A stretch of 64,000 nucleotides of DNA, taken from contig MPNW01000011.1 of NCBI GenBank assembly GCA_011800805.1, positions 101,744 through 165,743 on the forward strand. Direction: 5' to 3'. The stretch is from Hirudo medicinalis (taxonomy: Eukaryota > Annelida > Clitellata > Hirudinida > Hirudinidae). The notes under the pieces were generated by a model. That model was not told the origin of the DNA and did not search any database. It was given only the letters and a program-made list of their open reading frames with translations. The position numbers were made by a program, and so were the translations under genes. This document shows positions 38,302 through 50,877 of this stretch, one piece after another; the stretch's first letter is position 1, and the number at the start of each line of letters is the position of its first letter.

Positions 38302-40208
38302 CTCAATGGACGTGACTCGTGTTTCACGACTTGAATTTATTTTAACTTTATCTCGTTGATAATATTGTAAATAGAGTTATCATTCACACAATGATGAAAA
38401 GAGATAAGAATTCCGCTTTCTATAGTAATATCGTATTTTTAACTGATATCGTAAATTTCAATTCTTGTTTGTGATATTCTATCGAAAGTCAACAACTTTG
38501 TAACAAAAGTGACCTCTAAAGCAAGGTTAGTACATTATGTTATTCCATAGTTTAATTTGATATCATTATGAATAAGCATTTGTATATTAATTACATTAAT
38601 TAATAATGATAGCCCCTTGTATTATGTTATGATAAAATTATTTACATTGTAAATATGAATAATTAGACTAGACCATGTCATTAATGTTAATAATACTAAT
38701 ATACGTTAATATGGTGTGCATATTAGCTCAACGGGTTGCATGCGGCAACATTCGTAAGGTGTCGTGTTCACAACTCAGCCTGCACCGCCAGGAGGGCCCA
38801 TGGGTACGGGCTGACGATTATTGTGCCTTCACAACCTAATTATATATCTACAAATATTGTATTAAAATATTAATCTTTTAGAGTAGATGATATAAAACCA
38901 AAAGCTCTGATGTCACATTTTAGTAAGAATTAAAACAAATTACTGAAATAAAATGAAGAGGCAACAAAAATAAATGAGCTTTTTTTTCAAATAGCAAAAT
39001 TTTAGTGAATTCGATCTATTTACTAGTTAGGTTAATTCTGAATTGTGTGAGTGGGATTCACCTTAAGGAGAATTTTTGGTTTTGTAAAAAATAATTTATA
39101 TTACCGAACTTACAAGAATTTCGCCGCTTAATTTTTCTCCGATTCAGCATATAGAAAGACCCATTTTTTCAGCTATGCAAAACTGAGCTATCTGTACTAA
39201 TGAATTTCAAATTAACTATCTAACTATCTCGACATCCCACGCGCGTCATCTTCAAATTCCTCTCAAGATCTTAGCAGTGAGGGATTTGTTTCGTGTTTTT
39301 CACTATTAAAAAAACAAAGTTATCAGAGTTTTCTCTAAAATTTTGATTGATAATTTTTTAACAACAGACGAATCCATGACAATTAGTTTATCAAATAGTA
39401 AATTTGTTTTTCAGCTCCAACGAATATATTAGCTATAAATTTCAATTGGTGGAGTATAACAAATGTATTTAATGAAAGCAATAAATTATTATGAGCCAGA
39501 CATCAAGTCAGTCTGCACTGTTTATAATCTCAGTTTTCCAGTACCGAACTTTGGTCCAATTATTCTCCTCATTTTCTCTTTATAACTTCTGATTAAATTA
39601 TATTCGTTAATAATAACAAATATTAAATATAGGTCGTGAAACCTATTTCAATTTAATACTCGAAAACGTTCAAAACTTCAAGAATTCGATCATGAGTGAG
39701 ATTGTTTTCGGAGAATATTAATTTGATGTACAAACTAGACCTCGTGTCGATGTGGGAGTTTTATAAATTCAGGCCATAGTTCAAGGACTGACCAAAGAGT
39801 TGGCAGACTAACAAGTGCAAATATTTCAAACTGGTCAGCTGAGAGCGTAAAAGGGGCCTCACAAGATGAGAGGAATTAAATTTAGATCAGAGATATATCG
39901 GTGCTGGCTACGGGCAGAAATCAGAGTTTAATGCAAAGATAATATTTATTATATTTAGATAGAATATTTCTGGAGGTAATTAAGATTTTATCTAAAAAAT
40001 ATGAAGCAAAAGTCTTCTCACCGGGAGGCACAAAATGACATATTTTCCAAGATCGATACTTTCAGGGTAAAAGCTTCTCTGTTTTTTTTTGTTTTCATTG
40101 TTTGTTCTTGAAAAATAATTGATAGTAAATGCCTATTAATTAAATTAATATGAACAATTATCGCTAACTATCATTTTAACATTAAACTGTTACTAAACGT
40201 TTAGTTAG
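38302..40208. other. Interval between carboxypeptidase and NHL gene
   Basis: Holds the 5' side of the carboxypeptidase (-) and, presumably, the missing 5' exons of the NHL gene (+). One weak coding candidate is 40001-40066 (MKQKSSHREAQND), with an ATG and a gtaaaag donor, but its phase does not match the next exon. SINE copy 6 lies at 38716-38835. Confidence 0.4.
38716..38835 (+). mobile_element. tRNA-derived SINE copy 6 (diverged)
   Basis: Head GCATATTAGCTCAACGGG, later GTGTCGTGTTCACAACTC and AGCCTGCACCGCC. As in copy 2 the head is GTTAGCTCAAC-like, suggesting a subfamily. Confidence 0.6.
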
Positions 40209-41860
40209 AAGATGTAAGCGATGAAGCTTCTCTGGCTAAATTGAGACGTCGCAAAACGGTTACCATTAACGGAATAGAGAGGTACAGAATCAACTACAGC
40301 GGAAGATATGGAAAAAAAGGTTTAGGGTACTACGGCTTCCATGAGCCGAACGGAATATGCGTAGCGGATGAGAATTGTTTAGTTGTTGCTGATACCAACA
40401 AGAGTCTTCTGATGGTGTTCGATTCTTCTGGCGGATTAGTTAAGCGGGTGGGGGGCCTGACTTACCCCCATAAAGTGGCCATCTGTCCCTTTACGGGTAA
40501 CATCGTCGTAACAGAAAGATCTCCAAACAATCAGGTACGTAGCTTGATATTGTTCAAACAAAACCGAAATTTGAGTAGAATGTTTTGGGCTTTAGGTTAA
40601 AATTTTTCATCCCGATTGGAAGTTGGTCCGAACGTTTGGATCTGACATCATCAAACATCCCAGAGGATTAGCAGTGGATTCGATAGGCAACATCTTCGTT
40701 CTAGAGAGCATGAATATGAGAGTTATAATTTTTGACAGGTTTGGAAATTTACTTCACATTTTCGAAGACAAAGCTTCTTTTCCTAATGATATTACCATCT
40801 ATGAGGATCGCGAGATCTTCGTATGCGACAACGGAGCTAATCTCATTCTGGTAAGTCTGAACATCTTTAAGTCGTTTTTGTTCCTTTGTTTCATTCATAG
40901 ATATTGCGGCTCCGTTATCACAAATTTCTTAGCGGAACTTTTGTTTAACATAATGCATTCTAAGATTGAAACAACATTTGAACGTAGGTCTACAATTATC
41001 TCGGTGAGAAAATTGATTCCATCGGCGAAGGAGCAATCGAACATCCGGTTGGAGTGAAAATTAGCAAATCCGGATTGATCGTGGTTGGAGACAACCATAA
41101 CAGTTTCAAAATCACGGTGTTCGATAGGGAGGGTACGGTGGTTTGTGGATTCGAGAGTATCCCGAAGCTCTCTTCTTGTCTGGACATTGCCCTTTCGAGC
41201 AACGACATCCTCTATGTAAGTTCACGGGATAATAACATTTACGTTTACGATCTCAGGGCACCATGGCAGAACTGGTCCCGAAAAGTCGACAACAAGAATG
41301 TCAACAAGGAATCTAATTCTTCGCCTTTGGGGAACCAGCTATTTGTTTCTGAACCACCTGTTTCGAGCAATTCAGAATCTCACTATGCTTTAAGCAATGT
41401 CGCTACGAACCTCGCCAATGGCCAACCTTCATCTACTGTATTTCGGATAAACGCTGTTCCCCCAAACTTGGGCTTATATAATTTGAACAATGAATATCCT
41501 CTACCGATGTCGAAGGAAACTGGAAATCGCAATTCTTATCAGAATGGATTCAACTGGTCAGTCAATCTTGATGGTGACTGTTACAAACCCTCCATCGATT
41601 CAAAACTAGCCGACTGCCTACAATTAGGATTAAACCTTGGAAACGAAAATCATATCGCCCCAACTAGGAACAGAATTTGTTACCCGAAAACTTGTGGTCT
41701 CGTTCAGCTCAATGATCACAACCTTCGACAGGAAGTTGCAGGTACTGACGGACGTGCCTTACGGTCTTTCAGGCGCAACGCTGATATTGTCCCGTTGTCC
41801 GACGCTCTAGATTGGTCGGCCTACTCCAGAGCATTGAGTTACCCCTGGATGGAGAAGTAA
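40209..41860 (+). CDS. NHL-repeat protein, Brat/TRIM-NHL type (5' part missing)
   Basis: Exons 40209-40534, 40596-40850 and 40988-41860, joined in phase. The first starts with EDVSDEASLAKLRRRK and has no ATG, so upstream exons are missing. The NHL propeller covers about 280 aa with five to six blades: HEPNGICVADENCLVVADT, PHKVAICPFTGNIVVTE, KHPRGLAVDSIGNIFVLE, FPNDITIYEDREIFVCD, EHPVGVKISKSGLIVVGD. This pattern is that of RNA-binding NHL domains in Brat, NCL-1 and TRIM71-like regulators. RING, B-box and coiled coil are not seen. After the propeller comes an unusual ~190-aa Ser/Asn-rich tail with no known domain, ending LSYPWMEK. Function as a post-transcriptional regulator is inferred from the family. 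Extracellular NHL proteins are a less likely alternative because no signal peptide is visible. Confidence 0.8.
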
Positions 41861-42762
41861 ATATCTTTATCTTGAGAGTCTTTGAGTCGATGATGTCTTT
41901 GCTTTGTGTCCCTTTTGTTTTATGGAGACGTTTTGTGCACGAATACTGCAATGTCTATATATATCTCCTTAATCAACGAGTGCTGTTCCACTCTGTCCGA
42001 AATTTGTTTTTGTTTAGAAGGTATAATAGTAATCCCAAAAAGGATAAACTAGTAGGTCCATGATAATATATTTGTCCCCTATGCAAATCTCGCATTGTTT
42101 TCATTCATAGCAGCCCGCATTTCTTTGAGTTTAGGCCATCTAGTCGAGCTTCCTTGTTTTTGGTACAGTGTCAGCTTGTGATCATTATATCTTTCTTTCT
42201 CAATATTGGGGACGCAAAGCGCATCTAAGCTAGAAATTTTGTTTTTGTAGGAGTTTATGGATGAATTCGATTTACGGGATCGTTGTTACAATTTTGATTC
42301 TTGTTACTGTATTCGTTACTTGATTTTTGCTTTCAAACAAATCATTAAGACATCAAGCAGTCACAATAGCATCGATCCACTTGCCTATTTGCCAAAATTG
42401 AATATGATAATGTGGCAACTCATATCAAATGAAGATTTTATTGCTTTAATTCATTGTCTCATTTTATGCTTTAAGAAAAAAGTATTGGCACACAAATCTT
42501 CAGTTTAAAAAATGTTCATTACATGGACAGCACGAAGTTTCTTTCAAATATATACAGCATCAAATCTTACAATATTCCCAATGAAACTGATTTTCAAATT
42601 TAATGATGCAAGGTGGGTTGATATACCCTTCAAGCAAATTAAGAGTGATGTTAACAAACTCAAATATTAAAATAACATTAATAGTAAACTAAATAATGGT
42701 GAAATTTATTAAAGAATTACACATTAATATGGAATCAAACGCATGCTTCAAGAATCAAGTTT
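41861..42762. other. Convergent interval NHL / C1GALT1
   Basis: Non-coding as far as I can see; it must hold both 3' UTRs. For the minus gene a TTTATT at 42705-42710 reads AATAAA, about 53 bp past the C1GALT1 stop. Confidence 0.5.
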
Positions 42763-45303
42763 TCAGGAGACAGTATCGTGATCAATCAAACTGGATGATG
42801 TCGAAGGCTTAAGTTTTCGTCTTTTCTTTCTGATCAAAGCCTGCTGAACTGACGGTGAAGTTGGTTGGGTGAATATAGGAGTAGAGGTTGGAGTGGGTGA
42901 TTGAGTTAAAATCACTCCATGGTTTTGGACATTTAAGTCCTGATTACCACTTATAATCCCATATGGTCTCAGATGATAGATGAAGAACTCCAGGTTGTAC
43001 ATCTGCTCCACCGTCACATAATGGAAGGTGATAGCATAGTCACTTATGCTCTCAATGCCCTGAATTTATAATTTTTGTTAGTGGCAAATTCTTAAATTAA
43101 TACATTTATTCTCAACTAGTAATTATCCTTGAATTGAGCATCAAATATGCCAAAAAGCTTCAATAAAGCAACTGACAAACTGATTTAAATAACAAATTGT
43201 AAATAATAAACATCAATCAATGCAAATATTTATCATATTAAGGTATGTGTCAGGCAAATTTTACTTTTTCAAGTCTATTTTGTAAGATTAAAAAATGGTT
43301 TTTATAATAAACAAACAATATATAAGTCATATTAAATATATATATATAAGTCTAAAAGTCATATTATTAAATAACTGTTTTAATATTGACATACACATAG
43401 GAAAAGGAAAAAATGAACCTATGAGCACTGAAATCAGACAAAAAAAATGTTCTCCATATAAATGTGGACCACTCTAACCTACATCCCATAACCCTAATAT
43501 ATCCATACTCCAAACCCCTATAATCATCATTAAGGCATTAAGCAGTTGCATTATATGGCTTGTGGTTATTGAAAACAATCCCATAATATATTATATCAAC
43601 AATTATTATTATTATTATTATTATTAGTAGTAGTAGTAGTAGTAGTAGTATTGATATTATTATTATAATTATAATTATTATTAATTTTGGCTTGGGCTGA
43701 AGCAAGCAACAATACTAAAACAAAACAACAAAATTGTACATACATTGATTACACATTTTTTCTGCCAAAAAAAATAATAAAACAATTGTTGAAAATCTTA
43801 CCTGTCTAGCTCCATATTTGTCATACTGCCTGTACCAATCAGGATAACCCCCATGAATATGAGTCTCAGGATTGAAACAGTGGAATCGAGATCTGCCCAG
43901 GGCATCCCTAGAGTCTCCTGTCATAACTCCCAATTTCTGCATGCAGAACCCCATTTCCACATCTTCTGCACCCTGGTCCTTCTGGCAATCATTTGGCTTC
44001 CTCTCCCCGAAGCGTCTAAGAGCCTCTCTACTGAGAATATAGCCTGCCCCACCACTGAAATATCCTTGACTGATGTAAGGTTTGAAGTGATGGCCAAAGA
44101 AAACTGGTTTGTCAGGATCTTGACTTGATAGGAAGTACCTTATAGGGACATTAAAAAAAATTAATGGATTGATAAAGAAGATGAATCAAACTAACCTCAT
44201 ATTCTCAAGAATGACATAAGTGTCATCATCTGCCTTCAAGAACCAACTGTATTCATTCAAAAGATTCTTGTATAAGTAATCGAATGTTTGCATTGTTTTG
44301 GCAGTCAGATGATCCCTCCCTTCAGTTGTGTTGATAATCAACAAAGGCAGGCCCTCTCCATCTGCATTATTAAGTAGGCTACAAGGTGTAATGAGGTGAA
44401 TACCACATCATTCCATAAAAATATAATATTCGTATCTAAATTACCAACAAAACACAAATCTCCCAACTCAAAAATGTTTATATACTTTCTATGCATAATC
44501 AAATAGTATTTTTCCTAAATCTTTGTCATTACAGTTTACTAGGTATGGCAGTAACAGTATTACATAGCATAAATTAGAAGTTTTGCATAACTGATTATAA
44601 TATTCTAAGATCCAGGCAGGTCCTAAAAAATTGCTGGGCCCTGGGCACTTGCCCCTTCTTGGTGGCCCTGAATCCCCTCAAATGTGTCATTAACATGCTT
44701 TCACTTATGCCTTGCCAAAAAATTGCATTAAATTGCATTTACTTGTGTTTGATTCAGTTGCAAACAAGACTTTATTGCACCTCTTGGCCCAAGTCCCAAG
44801 AACATGTACAGCTTTAGATTGATGATTTACAGGTGTTGTCATAATCCAGCACAACACTCTCACCTTTTCTTTCATTTCATTTGCTCCTGAGGTATCATCT
44901 TCAAAGAAAACAAAGAATTCCAAAATCTTAAAAAACTGGCATTTGAACTCATAGATGATGATTCGCCACAATGCCAAATTTTATCCTCAGGTCTGGTCCG
45001 ACGTCCATAATTTTAACGCTTAAGCTTAGCCATCACGAACGCCTTGAGCTCTGATGAATAAAGGAAAATAAGGCGGTTCCAATTTATGTACTTACCGTGC
45101 GAATGGTGAGCCTCGTCAGCAAATCGGACAACCTTACCGCTTAACGAATCATAGGGTGAATGTCCTTCCAACGATTTCAACAAAAAGCCCGGCACTTTTT
45201 CGTACAATTTATAATCTTTAAACAAGGCAAGTTGGTAAAACAAAATAATAACAAGTGTCCCAAATGCCAGAAAAATTATCTTCCTTTTCAAATCAAGACT
45301 CAT
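42763..45303 (-). CDS. C1GALT1: Core 1 beta-1,3-galactosyltransferase
   Basis: Golgi enzyme that adds galactose to O-linked GalNAc to form core 1 (T antigen). Exons (high to low): 45303-45096, 44898-44743, 44361-44196, 44138-43802, 43059-42763; all in phase, 387 aa. Type II membrane topology: a short basic cytoplasmic end (MSLDLKRK) and one signal anchor at about residues 9-28. The catalytic domain shows VRVLCWIMTTP, HVLGTWAKRCNKVLF, INTTEGRDHL, the metal/UDP site WFLKADDDTYVI, GYFSGGAGYILSREALRRF, AEDVEMGFCM, GDSRDALGR and FHYVTVEQMYNLEFFIYHLR. The C-terminal ~60 aa are Thr/Pro- and Lys/Arg-rich and not conserved. Its start is only 184 bp from the stop of the MBLAC1-type gene on the same strand. 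Confidence 0.96.
43597..43682. repeat. ATT/AGT trinucleotide microsatellite
   Basis: An (ATT)n run is followed by an (AGT)n run, then mixed TTA units. Located in the last C1GALT1 intron. Confidence 0.85.
44600..44690. mobile_element. MITE-like fragment, CAGGGTCGCC family
   Basis: Contains CAGGTCCTAAAAAATTG, GGGCCCTGGGCACTTGCC and ends GGTGGCCCTGA. It resembles the right terminus GGCGGCCCTG of the family. Located in a C1GALT1 intron. Weak match overall. Confidence 0.35.
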
Positions 45304-45487
45304 CGCGAGATAAATGCTTTTTCAATAGCACCAAGTGAACGCATACGACCAAAACAACTCGCTATCTATATCATTTCTGGCAGAGCTCATAACGCGAACA
45401 ATAAACGCAAAAAATGTTATCATTGAACAGACTCAAAAAATCTGTGAAGCAGCGGCATGAAATATCACATCAATCAAAACGGGTAAA

Positions 45488-46334
45488 TTATTTATTGGTT
45501 TTATTGATCGTAGTCATCGTTTGATTAAGTAACAGGTGCATCCTCAATTCATCAGTGACTTCGAATGCAGGGTCATGTTCAAAGATATCACCTGAAAGAG
45601 AGACAATAGATGTATTACATACGCAAAAATAAAGCAAATACAAACCTACTATCGCGACCATTCCGAAGTTAGTATTTCTCACTAATACACTTACATCATT
45701 GTTTGTATGACCCGAAATAGACAAGAAAGATATCGATTCAGTTTGAACAAAACGTTTCCTAATTCATTAGTCATAATTCACAATTAATTCCACTTCCCAG
45801 AGAACATGGCAAAATCATCTCTCTTAACCCTTTGAAACGACATATCCAACAATCAGTAGGCAGTCATCAGCAAACACGTTCAAGTTTCCAACGTGATCTG
45901 AATGTCCATGAGTTGCGATAACAATATCAATGTCTTCGGGTCGTACTAAGTTCTTCAATATCGCTATGCATGTGATTTTGAATTGAATATCTTCACTTCG
46001 ATCTTTTCAAAAGATTATAAGTAAACACGAACCATTGCAGAGAATGTGTTTATCGCATGGTAGACCAGTATCAACGATTACGTTGCCCTTTTCGTATTTC
46101 ACGAGATATCGTACAATTGGCACAACCTAATGATTGTTAAGCTACGTTATCCGTTTATAAGACATAATATAACCTAAGTTATTTACTGCATTATTTTATT
46201 GTTTTTTTGACCGCAGTAATTTGATTACTTCCAAGTTTACACTCACCGTTGGTTTCGTAAGAATAACCTTCTCTAAGCGTTATTATTCGTTCATGCCCTT
46301 CAAAACTAGAAAAAGAATTGAAACTCTCATCCAT
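45488..46334 (-). CDS. Metallo-beta-lactamase-fold hydrolase, MBLAC1 type
   Basis: Predicted metal-dependent hydrolase; MBLAC1 in mammals processes histone pre-mRNA. Exons (high to low): 46334-46247 (start at MDESFNSF), 46126-46033, 45963-45829, about 45761-45653, about 45591-45488. Seen: HERIITLREGYSYETN, KGNVIVDTGLPCDKH, the metal-binding THGHSDHVGNLNVF (H-x-H-x-DH), SGHTNNDVSVLVRN (third metal His) and MVAIVGDIFEHDPAF (metal Asp). The order and spacing match MBLAC1. Two joints do not agree in phase (exon 1 to 2, exon 3 to 4), and the ~20 residues usually found between the H-x-H block and the GHT block are missing, so one or two small exons are undetected or the gene is damaged. All metal ligands are intact, so I favour undetected exons. 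Confidence 0.8.
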
Positions 46335-46807
46335 AACCTAGAGTCGATTCACCTGCCTCATCAACGGTTTCGATCTTTCTCCTTTCCTATTCTGCAAATG
46401 ACGTGTTAGAGTCACACATCTCGAATAAACTTTCTCGTTTGTTTGAGCTGCTCAGAAGCATTTGTCTTCTGCTCACTTATTTAATGAAAGAAAAAATTAA
46501 TAATATCTGAAGTTAGTAGTATAGACTGCAAATATAAATAAATTACACTAACAATTGTTCTTAACAAAATTAATAAAGTAAAAAAATGCAACAAAACTTC
46601 CTGCCATCAATAATCATAATCCAACAAGTTATTAAATTTATTTTCCTTTAAATATTTACGAATTTATTTAATTACTAATTCTTAGATAAGTGATTGCATT
46701 GTAATGTAGCCAAGTGTAGTAAACAAAGCATATATTTCATATCTTGGGAGCGAATTTGGTTGGTAATAAGACGCGTTTGTCAGACGGGAGCTTATCGCAT
46801 TAGTATT
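46335..46807. promoter_or_regulatory. Divergent promoter interval MBLAC1-type / FXR
   Basis: 473 bp between the two start codons, on opposite strands, so it must contain both promoters and leaders. No recognisable core element. Confidence 0.45.
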
Positions 46808-49493
46808 ATGGATAAGGATTTGAGGATTGAGGTGAAAAATAAGGGTTCTTTTTATTTAAACGTGAGTTGTTTATTCTTTTCTCTTTATTTTTGCTGAATG
46901 ACTTACGTTGAATGACTAGTCAACACTAGTCGAGTGGAGAACTTTTGAACACAATTCAAACTTGACGAAACAATTGATTGAGTTGGTTTACTTAAGGTTA
47001 AGTGATTATAAATTAAAATTCAATTTTTTAAATTTATGTTCTACTTGCTTTATTAATCAGTGGCTTATTGTTCTTTAATAGGCTCGAGTCATTGACATCC
47101 ATGAAGATGGGGTCACAGTTTTGTTCACTAACAGGTTTATTTCACATGAATATTATTATGCGAAATTATTCTTGTTATAATATTTTGTGCCGCTGTATTT
47201 AGTCCTAGGCCTGTAGCGAGGGTGCCTTTTTCTGATGTACGCCTTCCTTCTGAGCCTTCACAGGATGACAAAGAGTATAACAGTGGCGACGAAATTGAGG
47301 TCTAAAAATCCACTATTCAATTATATTATTCAAATATTCAAATACATTACAAATACATGGCCATTGCCATATTTTTTTGTTCTATTGCTTGTCCTTATTC
47401 AATCTTTAAAAATAGGTATGGGTGAGTTTTACGGTTGATACGGTGGATATAATTATGGTAACTGGGTCACATGATTTCCTTTAGGTCTGTAAGTACCTAA
47501 GTGATGAAGAGGCCTGGGGCTGGGTCAATGGGAAGGTGAAGATGATGAGGGGGGAATTTGTTGTGGTGGAGGAAGTCTTGTCAGACTCAACTATGTCTTC
47601 AGACATCATCCATCTTGAACATGTTCGTCTAAAGAACAATAAGCAAGTTTCTCCTTTTTCAATTTGTTTCATTTTAAAAAACAAAAATCATTAAATTTTG
47701 AAGATACTTTTGATTCTTTGTATATGTGAGCCATTTAATAGTTCCAAACTCATGATCCAGATCATGCCATAACAATGTTTGATGGCTTCATAAATCAGGC
47801 ATCATAATCCAGTTGTTATTGAAGCATCTAGTAGTCACACATAAATTAATTAAGCAACTAAGCCCTGACAGAATAATGTGTCATATTAATGATAATGTTA
47901 AGAAATACATTATTAATATTTGTAAATGGCATTCAGTCCACCAATTGAGAAAGATACCTTCCACCGCCTGGCATTACAAGTCCCTCCAGACCTTTTTTCA
48001 ATGTGAGTTAATTTCTAATTTTTTAATATAATGGGATTGAACCATTGTGGTTTAATTCCATAGATGTAAAGATTCAAGTGCTCATAAAGAATTCCGACAA
48101 TCCTGCAATGCTTCTCTTGTGGAATTCAAGGAAGAGGAAGGATGCTTGATTGTTTTGGTTGGTTTACTAGATTCATTAATATTGTCTCGTTGTGATTTTG
48201 GGAATATGAAGATAACTTAATTGGGTTGCAGTCTCAATTTGAGTCGGTTGTTAGAAAAGCCTCTCTGCTAGCTGACATGCACCTCAAAGGGCTGAGGCAG
48301 AAGATGCTCCTCATTCAGAGAACTGAAGAGTCTGCAAAAAAGTTGGAGGTATGCATCACCATATCACAATAAGTGATCAATATTTGCTTCAGTTAGATTT
48401 TTTTTAAGGTCACCCGCAATGTTCCTCCAGCTTCTTACAGTGAAGAGTTTGTTGTGCCACAAGACTTAATAGGTCTGGCTATTGGTGCACACGGATGCAA
48501 CATTGTTGCCGCCAGGCAAATCCTGGGCATCTTGGGAGTGGACTTAAATGAAGAGACAGGCACGTTCCATATCTATGGGGAGGTTTGTTGCTCAGATTGA
48601 ATTTTCTTTGCACATTTAGGATTATAAACCCAGATTGCAAAACATTGAAAGAATGTGGAATGTGTAAAGAATGCAAGAAACATGTTGGAATATGCAGAGG
48701 AGGTCGTTCAACTACCTAGGGATCTTGTGTGTGAGTACAATCTAAATAGATATAACTCTACGTAGACCAAAATCCAATCCTAACTTATTTGCATTCTGTA
48801 AATTGGTTGTAACACATTTATAGCCAAGGTTATTGGAAAGAATGGACATATCATACAGGGAATTGTAGACAAGTCTGCTGTCCTGAGAGTAAAGATAGGT
48901 GGCGACAGAGATGTGGATGTTCCCAGAGAGGAGGTGAAAATGATTAATAAACTCAATCTAAAATTAATAAAATAAAGCATGGATTTTTTAAACAGGGCCA
49001 AGTGCCATTCATATTTGTTGGATTGGTAGAAAATATCAGCAATGCCAAGCTTCTCATTGATTACCATATTGCCCATCTGAAGGTGGTTGTCATGCAATAG
49101 ATTTTCTCACACCCAATCTCTAGATTGATGACACTGTATTCATTGTAGGAGATTGAAAGATTGACTCAGCAAAAGCAACAGTTGGACTCAGAACTGAAAA
49201 TGCTGCTATCCCAATCTCATAGCAGGTAGATGGCTTATTTATCAATACCCATCAAGAGTATATTCTGAAACATTTTATGTAGAAAAAGCCATGATAATGC
49301 TCCTAGGATGAAGAATGGCGGAGGAGAAAAAGTGCCAAATTCCTTGAGAGGTGAGGGGTTAAGGTGATATGATTTGGGCTCATTTTTGATGTGGAAATGA
49401 TTTTCAGGTACCGACTCCCCAACTTTCCCTATAAATGGCAACTCCACAAACAACCGGCCCTACCTCCCAAAACATTCACGCAAAAACCTCTAG
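46808..49493 (+). CDS. FMR1/FXR family RNA-binding protein, no RGG box
   Basis: Polyribosome-associated regulator of translation. Fourteen exons: 46808-46861, 47082-47134, 47203-47299, 47485-47642, 47937-48002, 48064-48157, 48232-48348, 48409-48582, 48652-48730, 48824-48933, 48996-49082, 49149-49225, 49283-49350, 49408-49493. All phases join; 439 aa. Order: Tudor/Agenet 1 ([22 protein letters not shown] up to VPFSDVRLP), Agenet 2 ([17 protein letters not shown]), [13 protein letters not shown]0-like part, KH1 with [13 protein letters not shown] and FHIYGE, KH2 with [17 protein letters not shown] (the Ile hit in fragile X is in this block), [27 protein letters not shown] and a coiled stretch [16 protein letters not shown]. 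After this only ~50 residues remain and there is no RGG box. The fourth intron starts GCAAGT. AATAAA at 49667-49672 is the likely polyadenylation signal. Confidence 0.95.
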
Positions 49494-50877
49494 GAAGATA
49501 AACTAAATGCAGCACAAGCACAACACACTCACACATGCCTTTACCTGCTTCGCATCATCTGAAGAATCTACTCCTTATTTTTACAAAGTGACACTGTAAA
49601 CTGGGACTTATGAGTTACAGTTCTGATTGTTTGCAGAAGGGGTATTTCTATGACCTATTTTTTTGTAATAAATTATTGGAGCCATTTTCTACCTGTGGAT
49701 AATGTCAGCACTTTTGAATGGCAGTCTGTGTCCATTGAATTTTTCTTAATTCAAATCTTTTATGTTTGAGTTTGGGTGGAACACTTATGTTTAACTGGTG
49801 TGTGAATTTATATATAAGCACATAATTAGTTTTGAAGAGTGCTTGCAACCACAACTTAGCATGATCCCAACATCTAGAAAGAAGCCCCAAAAATATTGGA
49901 CACAGAATATAATAATGCAGCATATTGGGTATTGGATAAGACAGCATTACGAACGAAAACCACTTTAAAAGCACTAAGTTTAAGCAAATTTGATGCAAGG
50001 AGAATTGCCTGGAAAATATTGAAGTTTTTCGTTGATGCAACCCCGTTCAAGTTCAATTGACATATCATAACCGCAAAGAATGTCAAAAACATGTATCAAA
50101 TTGTGGGGAAATTCAAAGAAAGCAAAAATGCAATACAAAGTGAATGTGCTTAAATTTTTTGTCGTTGTGGCTAACTGGTTTCATAATTGCCTTTTGCTGA
50201 CTCTAAGCCTTTGTCTGAGTTTGAGATGGCTGGATTTTTTTGAGAGAGACCACTGCAAAAGGAGGTTATTTAGTTATATTACTCTATTTAAAAAAACTTT
50301 CAATGATGCAAGGAAAGGCAGAACAACAAAAAAGTGCATAATTATTTGATCATGCAAAACTCAGGGCAAAATGATAGATAAAAATAGTTATTGCTGTTTC
50401 CTTTGAGATAAAAATTATTCTCCTAACCCTTGGACATGATACAAAATTCCATGAATGACTGCATGAGAAAACATAAATTCAAATGTTTTGTTTTTTTGTC
50501 TTTGACCTACAAATATGGTGGTATCTAATTTCTTTTTGTGAAGTAGCAGTTCTTGCAAAAAATGCAAATCTAGAGTCAGGCCATAAGAAGAATAAGGAAA
50601 CTAGCTGATATTCAAGAAGCCACAGCATTAGTTGGAAATTAATAGTAAAAATCAGCTTTAAAGTTCCTCATTAACTTGGCATTGATATTGGTTCATTGAG
50701 AAAAACAATTTTTGTAAGCTCTCACTCTGATGCTTCTGGAAATTTATGGACTGAAGTTAACAAAGGACATTTTGTCAGGGATGTTGCCTGATGATGGTTT
50801 CTGAAGGCACAACGTTAAACATTTAAGTTAATGATAATCAATGACGTAATCAGCAGAAGCTATTTTCTAGATATATT
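49494..50877. other. Convergent interval FXR / CAMTA
   Basis: 3' regions of both genes. AATAAA for FXR at 49667-49672. Open frames at 49705-50349 on both strands carry no motif I recognise, and I treat them as chance. Confidence 0.5.

Noticed and set aside
40001..40066. First coding exon of the NHL gene (MKQKSSHREAQND)
   Set aside because: Good ATG and donor, but the phase does not fit the exon at 40209 with any acceptor I can see.
49705..50349. Open frames on both strands between FXR and CAMTA
   Set aside because: Composition is random-looking and the place fits 3' UTRs.
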